The notes beneath the pieces were generated by a model, which was not told the DNA's origin, ran no database searches, and saw only the letters and a list, made by a program, of their open reading frames with translations. The position numbers were made by a program, and so were the translations under genes. A DNA stretch of 64,000 bases from Verticillium longisporum (taxonomy: Eukaryota > Ascomycota > Sordariomycetes > Glomerellales > Plectosphaerellaceae). The number at the start of each line of letters is the position of its first letter. The first letter of the stretch is position 1. Positions 11,416 to 20,370 of this stretch are shown one piece after another. Location: the NCBI GenBank assembly GCA_019188255.1, contig JAETXT010000006.1:4774001-4838000 (forward strand), in the 5' to 3' direction.

Positions 11416-12528
11416 TTAAGAGGAGGCGTAGGCCTTGCCAGCGCCGGAGAGGCCGCCGGAGCTGATGAGCTTGCCGTTGCCCTCGGCGACCATGAAGAAG
11501 GAGTAGCGTTCGAGCTCCTTGAGGGCGTCGAGCTTGGGGATGTTGGTCTGGATCCAGGAAGCGACGGCGCTATCGTCCTCGCTGAGAGGAGCAAACTCGG
11601 TCAGCCAGACAGGCTTGCCACCGCAGATCTCGGAAGCCTGCTTAATGTGGGTGAAGAGGGTGTCGGCAGCCTCGAGAGGAGAGTACCAGTGGACGACGCA
11701 GAAGTCGTACACGCAACCCTTGGCATCGCAAGCCTCGACCCAGGCCTTAAGCCAGTCGAGACCCTGACCGGCAATGTTGCTGTTGGTGACAGCAGGGGAG
11801 CCAACCTTGGCCTGCTTGCCCCAGGGGTTGACGTGCTTGACGTGGGCGTCGGCGGCCGACGAGGCATCCATGTTGCACTGCGAGGGCATATCGCACTCGT
11901 TGAAGGACAGGATGTGGGTCGAACCAGCCTTGATGGAGCTGGCGACGTTCTGCTCCCAGCGCTGGAGGTGAACATCGATGGGGCCCCAGAGCTGGGGGAC
12001 GTACTCAACACCAGCCTGGGAGAGGCCGTTGTCGCTGGAGTCCCAGTTGTATGCCCATGGGCAGTTGGTGCACTCATTGCCGTTGGTGAAGAAGCTCTTG
12101 ACGAGGCTGGCGTCGTTGTAAGCGAAGCCACGCTTACCACCGGAGGTGCCCGTAGAGCCAGAGCCGGTCTCCTTCTTGGGAGTGTCCTGGGCGCCCTCCT
12201 CCTTGGGGAGGTCACAGGAGTAGCGACGACGGCAGTCTGGAGAGGAGGGGGGGGACGACCGGGGCGGGGGTTCGTCGGCGGCGGGGGTCTGGACAACGAC
12301 GTAGGTCGAGGTGGTGGTCAGGGTGTTCTGGGGAGCCGCATAGTCGGGGCTGTGAGCGGGCTGGCCAGGGCCAGCAGTAACGGTGACCCACTCGGTGACA
12401 ATCTCAACGTGAGTGTGCGCGTACACAATGTCGCGCTCCTCGTGGGAGTGGCGGTGGGCGTTGAAGGCAACAGCCTCCTTGGCCAGGGCCAGGGAGGCAA
12501 GAGCGGTGACGGCCTGCTTGTTGAACAT
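11416..12528 (-). CDS. Secreted glycoside hydrolase family 128 protein (Asl1-like beta-1,3-glucanase)
   Basis: A single exon of 370 residues starts at the ATG at 12526-12528. I chose it because it opens directly into a signal peptide (MFNKQAVTALASLALAKEAV). An upstream in-frame ATG at 12636 would bury that peptide. A His-rich stretch and a Pro/Thr linker precede the catalytic core, which begins at about residue 150 (KRGFAYNDASLV, then WAYNWDSS). FNECDMPSQCNM at about 208 and VWLTEFAPL at about 308 each carry one of the two expected catalytic glutamates. The family is typified by the S. pombe alkali-sensitive linkage protein Asl1. It acts outside the cell on cell-wall beta-1,3-glucan. The linker near 12170-12250 appears to be read in a shifted frame (see finding). 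The core itself is intact. Confidence 0.85.
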   Translation of the reverse strand: MFNKQAVTALASLALAKEAVAFNAHRHSHEERDIVYAHTHVEIVTEWVTVTAGPGQPAHSPDYAAPQNTLTTTSTYVVVQTPAADEPPPRSSPPSSPDCRRRYSCDLPKEEGAQDTPKKETGSGSTGTSGGKRGFAYNDASLVKSFFTNGNECTNCPWAYNWDSSDNGLSQAGVEYVPQLWGPIDVHLQRWEQNVASSIKAGSTHILSFNECDMPSQCNMDASSAADAHVKHVNPWGKQAKVGSPAVTNSNIAGQGLDWLKAWVEACDAKGCVYDFCVVHWYSPLEAADTLFTHIKQASEICGGKPVWLTEFAPLSEDDSAVASWIQTNIPKLDALKELERYSFFMVAEGNGKLISSGGLSGAGKAYASS

Positions 12529-14226
12529 GGCGACGAGAGAAGTCGATGTCTGGGTTCGTGGGTATAGTTGAAGGAGGTTGAAGGTCTGGGAAAGGCGAGA
12601 TGGAGACTTGATATGGTTGTCTGGGTCGTGTGTCAAGTCTTTTCCGAAGGAACAATAAACACCGTCGAGGTGAAGGAGTGTTGTTGCGTTTGCTTTTGTT
12701 GTGCTGGTCTATCAAAGACGCAGAAAGGAAAGTGATGTCGAAGCTAGCGACAAGTAGAAGGAATGAGCTTGTAGCTGAGGAGGGAACGTCAAGCCGGTGA
12801 TGTGGGTAGAGAAGGTGTTTCGGAGAGCCCGGGGAGGGGGGACGACGAGGGTTCTTAAAAAGAGTGCTGGAACAGACAAACAATGAACAAGGGCTGAGGG
12901 TCAACAGTGAATGTGTGGTGAGGTGGGTAGCCCTGACAGTCACCATCGAGAGAGGGGACGCCAGGCTGGGCCTGATGGAGTCGTCACGACAGGAGGGTGG
13001 GTGGGGTGTGGGCCCCCCCCTGCAGGGGCCAGACCTTTCGTGCCTTCCTTCTCTTTGTGTCCCTTCCAGGGCGCCCTGGTTTCCCCCTTCCACTGTACCT
13101 GCCACGCTCACACCCGATGCAGGTACCACGGCCGGGGGGTCGTTTTGGTGCAGCGACGAGTCAATTGGCAGGAACGACGCGGCCTTTCGGGGAGGCACAA
13201 GGTCCACAAACGAGGATATGGTACATCGGCCGCTCGTATCTCCTTGCCCTTGCAGGTTTTTGCACTGGAGGGATGTATAGTCTGGCCAGTCTATCTACCT
13301 CTAGCCGCTTGCAAATGCCTTTCTTCCATGCCCCCTTGGCTTCGCACTTGCCCCTCTAGTCGCGCGCTCGCGCAGCCGCTCACAGAGGGCCAGGCGCTAC
13401 CTGCGACACTCGCGCTGAACAGGCCAGACCTGAGAGCGCTGGGGACGCTGGGGACGCTGAGGGCCACGAGGGCCCATGTGGTGACGGAACGCCGGAAACG
13501 GCCAAGATCTGGCGGCTCAGGCTCAGCGTGCTTCTCCTTCCGGACGGCCGAGGACTGGAACTTTTCCCGTACCGGATGTGCGATGACCGCCCATCGTCCA
13601 TCCGACCTGATCGGTTATCGACCATCGCATGGCCAGCCCCGAGCATGGTGCACCTCCCTGTTCTGGACTGCAACAAGCGATCACCACCGTTCAGGGCAAC
13701 TCTCAGCACCGCCCCCTCGGTTCTAGGCCTTTTGGGCAGTGGGTCCATTGTTGAGCCCTTCGAGCGAGCGGTTGAAGAAGTGTGGTGAATGAGAATGACG
13801 ACGAAGGATTGAGCGAACGAGAAAAGAGTGGGAAAATAGACGACAGGTCGAATCACACGAGTTCAGACGAACAGTCGGCCCATCTCTCTCGTCTTGCCTA
13901 CGCAGGTACCTCAGGTACCAACCAGCCTGTGTGTCTGGCTGTCTCTGGCCGTCCCGTCAGTGAGGAGGCACCGAGAGGCCCCTGCTTTCACCCGCCCGTG
14001 TTCTACGCTAACTGTCCGTTTCACAATCCAGCGCACCGGGCCACGTTGTCGATATCCTCGACCCCTGACTAAACCGAGCCAAGACTGGTCTTCCCCTCGC
14101 ACCTTCCCCCATCCCGACTAGCCCTGTTCCTCGGTGGAGACCGCGAAACGGCGGGCGGGCAGGAAGCGAAATGAGCATCCGCCGCCACGGGGGCCCTCCA
14201 TCCGCTTGGCGGCAGCATCCCAACCA

Positions 14227-14253
14227 CTGACTGCCCTGACTGCCCTGACTGCA
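14227..14253 (+). repeat. Tandem 9-nt repeat, three copies
   Basis: CTGACTGCC is repeated three times in tandem; the last copy ends in A. Confidence 0.9.
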
Positions 14254-15592
14254 CCTCGCTGAATCACGAACCCTGGCCTCGGCCACACACACAGAATCGG
14301 TCGACAACCACTGCAACCCCTGGCGCTTCGGAGAAAAGAAACAGAAAACGACTCAACGGGGCCGCGCGCCAACCCTACTTGGGGCCCATCTCTCTGTCTG
14401 TGTGCTGTCGCATCCCCTCGCAATCCCTCTTTTCGTCCTGTCTAATTTACCAGCCTGATGGTTTTCACGATCGCTTTGAGGGGGCCGCCCGAACCTCTCA
14501 CGATCAAGCTAATAAGAGGCGTAATATCCCAGTGCCGTGCCATGAGACCCTGCCGGCCACCACATGCCGTCCCGCGGAACCAGCACCAAGGCCCGCGGCT
14601 TGCCAGGGCCAACACGAAGCAATAAGCAAAAGCTTGACCCCAGTCAGCCTGCCATCTCGACCTTGGACGATGGAGGTGGATCGGGCTGCGCGCCTCAGGC
14701 GTCGAGAGAGAACGAGAGCTCCATTCCCCGACCACCCCCTCCACCACGATAGGTACGCTAAAAACAAGGCCCAGAACTTGCTTGCAGCTGCCTTCTTTCG
14801 ACTCGACGGGGGGGACGATCCGGCTCAAGTCGGCTCCATTGCCGCCCACTCGGCGTACATGTACGTCGCGGCGAAGCCACCACGCGCGACTCGGTGATGG
14901 GGCACGCACAAAATTCCTACTGTTTACCCCCTCCAATCGCCCTTGGGGTTTAGCCGTTCGGCCTTCTCAGGGTCAGGCCAGCTGGAGGGGCGTGAGTGCG
15001 CGCGGGCAGGAGAAGCAAAGCCTCTCTCATGGCCACGTCATACGCATGCTTCAGGCCACGGGCTCCTGCCCAAAAGGGAACACGAGGTTGGATTGATGAA
15101 GCAAGCCTGGCTGGAGGAAGGGTTGCACTCTACTACTGGACTTGGCAGTCATGCTGAGTGCTTATTCATTGCTCGCAACGCCGTTTCCGAGTTCCTGGCC
15201 GGGATCGGGTAGAGAGATCTGTCTGCCCGGAATCCATCTCATCGGCTGAAAGCAAAGTCAGTAGTGACACGACACGTAACCCCCGAGTAGTTCTCAACCG
15301 TGGCAGTTGGGATCGGCAGCATCTAGGCCAACTGCCAAGACATGGCGTTCGAGAGATTTATTTTCACAGGCTCATCCATCACCTGGAAGTCCGTTGGAGA
15401 ACAATTGGCCGGCTGAAAACCCCAGCGACTGATCTCCACCAGGACCATACTTCTTCGGAGGCTCGGGCGTGTTGTCACCGTCGGAGGCAGCGTTTTTTTC
15501 CATGTCAGTCATTCACATGACAGGCATGTAACCGAGCCGGCAAACACACATGATCAGCTAGTTGGCTTGACATTTGTTTCGACTGCATCCAG

Positions 15593-15607
15593 CACACACA
15601 CACACAC
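15593..15607 (+). repeat. CA dinucleotide microsatellite
   Basis: About seven CA units in intergenic DNA; a probable length polymorphism. Confidence 0.9.
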
Positions 15608-16953
15608 GCACGTGGACTTCTGATAATTGACGCCTCTGTCGCAGGAGGCTCGCTTGTCGAATACCAGCCGGTGGCTTGGTTTTCTGTTGGGAGGATGACA
15701 TGGTGATTCTTGCGCCGTTTGCCGGCCAATAGCCGGCCACAGGCTAATCCGACAGAAGCACTGTAACCGTGGCAGGCGTCTCTATGACGTGGAAGGACAA
15801 TACTGGAGCTGGAGGCTGTGACACACGTTGCTTTTGCTGTTGGCCAGTGAAGGCGTTTGCCGTTCCCGGTGAGGCTTTTCTAGTCAGGCACCGTTCCAGT
15901 ATTGGCATTCAGTCCATTGTCACCTGATGACCTGTCCTGGCTAACGTTCCTTTCCGGGCACGCCCAAATGTCAAGAATCTGTGGGGGCCATATGGAATGC
16001 GCAACCTGCCCATCTACATCGAACATGGGGCTTGAATGCGCCCATTCAGGGAAAGCACTGCTGCAGCTGCCACCAGCTGGCATTGATTTTGAGCAAGAAG
16101 GGGGCCTCTAGCCAGCTGTCGAGTCTTACATCAACGGAGGACCTATGTGCGGACAGGTGGTAAGCTGCTATAGGCACAACATCCAAGTCGACCAAGTATG
16201 GCTTGAACATCCGGCACATCACGCGCAGCAAGTGGCCACTGCCAGCAAACATCTGCGGCACGACGGAACCCGACGCCTGGGTTGGTTATGACATACAAAA
16301 CCAGCAGATCCCGGGGACTCGACCTGCGGCATTCCTATAATGCACCACGTGTTCCGCCGGATGTGGGACGGGTCGCAGCACAATCGCCGACGCTGAACGG
16401 GGTAATCAATCGGCTCGGAAGCCAGGCAGGCACGCCCTGTCTTTGAGGGGGACGGCTACATCCCGTCCGTCTCCGAGAGACGGTTGAGCGGACAGTGTTC
16501 GCTGCGAAGATCACGAAGCCTGACGCTGGACAGATCGACGACGGAGCCTCCTTTCGAGTGCTCAGGTCAGCGGCAAGTGTCGCCAGCGTGGTGTGGTCAT
16601 GGTACTGCTCAGCGCGCGAACGCAGAAGGACGATGGAAACGGCCCAATCACGCCGTGGCACCTCGACTTGGTTCACGAGCGGCGCATCAATGGCCCGTCT
16701 CACTGCCGCCATGACAGTCAATGATCATCCCTCATCCACGTGACGGCCTGTCTCGCCCGGACTGGGAATGAATCGACGGGGGCTTGGCCTCACAAGGCTG
16801 AATTGGATCTTCGGGTGATCACGCAGCGGGCCTCAGAATCGAGACGTACAGCATTCTGCGTGCTAGAAGACGAAGCGATTGAGGCGCGAATGGAATCGGA
16901 CGCTTCTCTCATACCATACTGTCTGTTCCATAACTCATTCTAGACTCACCAAT

Positions 16954-18431
16954 ATGGACCCGACGCAGCCCCAGATGCCAGCACTGCTTCCAATAATGAT
17001 GGCGGTGCCGCCAGAGGATTTTGACTACGGCGCGTTCCTCGATGATGGCGATATGGAATTCGGCATAAGCGACGCGTATCCAAACGCCTCCGGCTCCGAC
17101 CCAGATTCCGCCCTGAACCTGTCTTCATCGTCGGTCGAATTCCGCTTCAGCGACACCACCGTTGTGCCGTCCACCCAGAAGAAGCTCGAGAGGAGGGGCC
17201 ACACCAAGAGCCGCAGAGGATGTTTCAACTGCAAGCGCAGACGCATCAAGGTGCCGAGCCCGATTAGGCTACATCAGCCCTTCTTGATCATGACCACACT
17301 GACCATTCGCAGTGCCAAGAGACACATCCAGCCTGCGGTCACTGTCGCAAATCGGGCCTCCAGTGCGAGTATCCCAGTCTGCCCCAAATCACGCACCAGC
17401 CCCAGCACAAGATACCCATCTTCACCATGGAGGATATGCGCTTCTTCCAGCACTTCCTGCTGCAGTGCTACCCCCATCATCCTCTCGGCAACGAGAACGT
17501 CTGGACGCACGAGGTGCCATGTCTTTCGCAGACGGTACGCCAGCAAGACCTCCCTCCTTCAAGAAACGTCACTGGCTAACACGCCGTAGCATCCCTACCT
17601 CATGCATGCCATCCTCGGCCTCGCCGCCTGCGAGCTCAGGAACCAGGACCCCTCGGTCCTCCCACAAGCCATGGTCCACCGCACAAAGGCCATCCGCGCC
17701 ATGAAGAAGTCGCTCGCCGGCCTGCCCCGACGCGGCCTGACGCACGAACAGGCCAACGCCCTCATATCCGCCTGCTTCGCCCTGACTTTCCAGTCGGTGC
17801 TACTCGAAGACGGCATGCCCGAGTACATGGCCTTTATCCGCGGCATCGTCGTCGTCGGCATGCAAATGGCCACGCGCCGCATCCGCCCCATCTTCTCCAA
17901 CATAATGGAAGAGGACGCCAACGCCCTGATGCAGCCCGTCATGGAGAAGCTCGCCCGCTGCCGCGCGCGTGGGTCGACGGCGCCGTCGCGGGCATCGAGA
18001 ACCTGGCGTCCCTCTGCGGGGCTCCCGACTCGACGGCGACCGAGTACCACGCGCGCCTGCTCGACATGGCCGTCACGCTGCGGCGGTCGTCGTGGGAAGG
18101 CTACCAGTGCATGAAGGCGCACTACGGATGGTGGATCATGTTGCCGCACGAGCGGTTCCAGCTGGTCGTCGACCGCGGGAGCCAGGTCATGGTGCTGCTG
18201 GCGGCGCACTGGATCGCCCTCAAGCAGATCATGGCCGAGATTACGCTGCACGAGTATGACGTGCGGCAGAAGGCGCCGGCCGACAGGGATCATACAGAGG
18301 AGGGCATGCTGCGCTGGCTGCGACACCTGAACAGGCAGGTTGATGCGGCACATAGAAACTATAACGCGTGGCCTGAGTGGGTGGTTCAGCAGCTGGATCG
18401 CGACCTGTCATTCTTTGGCCAAAGGATGTGA
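16954..18431 (+). CDS. Zn2Cys6 transcription factor, one frame break in the assembly
   Basis: There are three exons: 16954-17250, 17313-17534 and 17590-18431. The Zn2Cys6 cluster spans the first intron: C90 and C93 in exon 1, then C100, C107, C110 and C117 in exon 2. This is the fungal C-x2-C-x6-C-x6-C-x2-C-x6-C spacing, preceded by the basic HTKSRRG. The C-terminal half (ILGLAACELRNQDPS, TFQSVLLEDGMPEYMAFIRG) matches the regulatory region of fungal C6 factors of the sterol-uptake-control/Upc2-like group, so it is a nuclear DNA-binding regulator. Its target genes are unknown. Intron 1 has a weak GTGCCG donor. Near 17955 the frame moves by one base: adding one C to the CCC run there restores PLPRAWVDGAVAGIEN and gives 453 residues. 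Without it the protein would be truncated after a short run of Arg-rich missense residues. Confidence 0.82.
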
Positions 18432-19116
18432 TCCTTGATGGGGCGGTGGGGGAGCTGTCCTTGATGGCTCATGGGTCATCTTGTTTACTTTACTGAGCGA
18501 GCCTTGCTTTCGTACTGACCACGATTATGTGACATACTTTGCTTGTTTGTATGCTGTGCCTGTATGCTGTGTTTGAATGCCGTCTTCCCGTGAGTCGTGA
18601 CCATCCACGCATCCCGGGGTGACGTTTTGAGACACTGCAGTGAGGCCCTTTGTCGATCACAGAGCTACTCCAACACCTTTCGCGCCGTCTGGGAGGTATC
18701 GCGTTCGATTGGTTCGTATTCCCCGTATCTTCCAGAAACACTGCCCCGCCCACACGCGAGCGCCCGATCGACGAAAGCTTGTCTGACCCGTCAGCCTGTG
18801 AGCATGCTGCAAGGCTGGCTTGAGGCTGTGCTGCCGTATCTCGTGTCCACGACGTTCGGCGGGAATGATCCGGATTCTGCCTTGGCCATCGTCTGTTGAG
18901 GGAAGACAGGGTGATCGCATGGCAGATGATGTGTTTCTCAAAGGCTCGATCTCGGTATATAAGAGAGAGGCATTCTTCGCGCGGACTTCACAGGTATGAA
19001 AAGGGTGAAGAATACAGCCAACACCTGATCGCAAGAGGGACCAAGCACCCGGCAAACCGCAGACAACCACACGAAAACGTGTACAGAGCCAAGCCAAGAA
19101 CGAATCATCCGTCACA
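18432..19116. other. Intergenic region with promoter of the next gene
   Basis: This holds the 3' flank of the Zn2Cys6 gene and the promoter of the gene at 19117. A TATA-like box lies at 18956. No gene seen. Confidence 0.5.
18956..18963 (+). promoter_or_regulatory. TATA-like box
   Basis: TATATAAG lies 154 nt before the ATG at 19117, followed by a purine-rich then C/A-rich leader. The position suits a TATA element of that gene; this is inference from sequence alone. Confidence 0.5.
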
Positions 19117-20100
19117 ATGTCCACAGCAACAGAAGCACCGCCCCTCTACACGCCAACGGCGAGGCGACCGTCGACCGCCTCCTCAAACCCATCCCTCCCA
19201 GCCTATTCCTCTTCCGCCATCGCCTGCCAACAGCAGCCCTTCACACCGACGACGACCCTCAAGATCATCAACCCAGGCAAGCCAACCATCTCCCTCCCCG
19301 GGCCCCCGGCCCCGCACCCCATCCCGGTCCACGACGCCGCAGCGCCCCCGCGCGACCCCGCAAAGTACATCTCCCTACGCGCAACCCGCCGCTCCGGCAC
19401 CGCGACCCTCGTGTCGGGCCACGACACGTCAACCCCGGCCCTCGCAACGACAACCTACCGCTTCGGGCCCGGGCGGCCGCCGACCCTGACGCTGCACGGC
19501 CACGGGCGCCCCCCCGACCGCCGGGCCCTCTCGTCATCGGAAGCAGCACGCGTCCGACTCGGACACGGTGAAGCGGGAGTAACAACGGCGACGGACGCGC
19601 GCGACTTTACAACCGAGCTGACGGCCCCCGCGCTCTCGCGGACCACGACCCTCGACAGCCCCCTCGGCCGGTTCCGCTGGCGCTACCCTTCGCGTGCCGA
19701 GAAGACGGACGGCAACCACGGCCCGAATGAGGGCCACGACGGCCGCTCGCTCCTCCTGCTCGAGCGCGTTGTGTCGCTGGCCACGGGCAAGGGTGAACGG
19801 GCTGGCGTGGCGGGGCAGATTGTCGGCTGTCTCGTCCGCGGAAGGGGGGCGGCGGCCGGAGAGGGCGGGGACCTGCAGCTCGACCTCGCGGCGGCGGACG
19901 AGGCGGTTGCGGAGGCGCTCCTTTCTGCGGGCGGGCACGGTGTGGCAGACGAGAAAGAGCGGGAAAAGGAAAAGATGGCGGCGCGGGACGTGCTCGAGCT
20001 TGTGGCTGTCGCGAGCTGTATCGCCATGCTCAAGAGGGAGGTGGACCGGCTGCGACTGAGGCAGGGGCTTGTCCTGGCGGGAGCGGCGGGAGGCTCGTAG
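19117..20100 (+). CDS. Conserved fungal protein, Tubby/LURP-one-like fold suspected
   Basis: One uninterrupted exon of 327 residues; the ATG has a good context (CACAATGTC). The N-terminus is Ser/Thr/Pro-rich. The stretch FTPTTTLKIINPGK, then KYISLRATRR and later LGRFRWRYPSR, looks like the beta-strand pattern of fungal Tubby C-terminal-like (LURP-one-related) proteins. The C-terminal part is Ala/Gly/Glu-rich with a helical segment ending VLELVAVASCIAMLKREVDR. There are no catalytic motifs, signal peptide or TM helices. It converges on the VTC gene with 270 bp between stops. The function is unknown and the fold assignment is tentative. Confidence 0.65.
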   Translation: MSTATEAPPLYTPTARRPSTASSNPSLPAYSSSAIACQQQPFTPTTTLKIINPGKPTISLPGPPAPHPIPVHDAAAPPRDPAKYISLRATRRSGTATLVSGHDTSTPALATTTYRFGPGRPPTLTLHGHGRPPDRRALSSSEAARVRLGHGEAGVTTATDARDFTTELTAPALSRTTTLDSPLGRFRWRYPSRAEKTDGNHGPNEGHDGRSLLLLERVVSLATGKGERAGVAGQIVGCLVRGRGAAAGEGGDLQLDLAAADEAVAEALLSAGGHGVADEKEREKEKMAARDVLELVAVASCIAMLKREVDRLRLRQGLVLAGAAGGS

Positions 20101-20370
20101 ATAGGTGTTGCTTCGGCTGCGTGGCTGCTGTTCTGAGTGGGGGTCACAAGACGGCCTAGGTTTCTGGTGACAACTGTGTAACGAGTACGTGGTGAACATG
20201 GCTGATTTTATACTCCTCTGGTTTCACTCATGTCAAAGGCCCCAGATTGTGTAAACAATCGATTTCTGCTATCTCGACGGATCAATCATACACCCGAAAT
20301 CACTTACACACAAGTCCTTCTCTTATATACCCAGTTCTAGTCGATACCGTGGGCTTGTATCGCGCCCTGT

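Larger units (their letters stand above)
12529..16953. other. 4.4 kb intergenic region between divergent genes
   Basis: This is the divergent promoter space for the GH128 gene (minus) and the Zn2Cys6 gene (plus). No gene is supported. Tandem repeats occur at 14227-14253 and a CA repeat at 15593-15607. Confidence 0.55.

Noticed and set aside
11275..12567. 430-codon plus-strand ORF
   Set aside because: Antisense to the GH128 gene, which has a signal peptide and both catalytic motifs. The plus-strand frame is low-complexity Gly/Val.
16295..16340. tRNA-like B box on the minus strand (AGGTCGAGTCCCCGGG)
   Set aside because: No matching A box, acceptor stem or anticodon arm can be folded around it.
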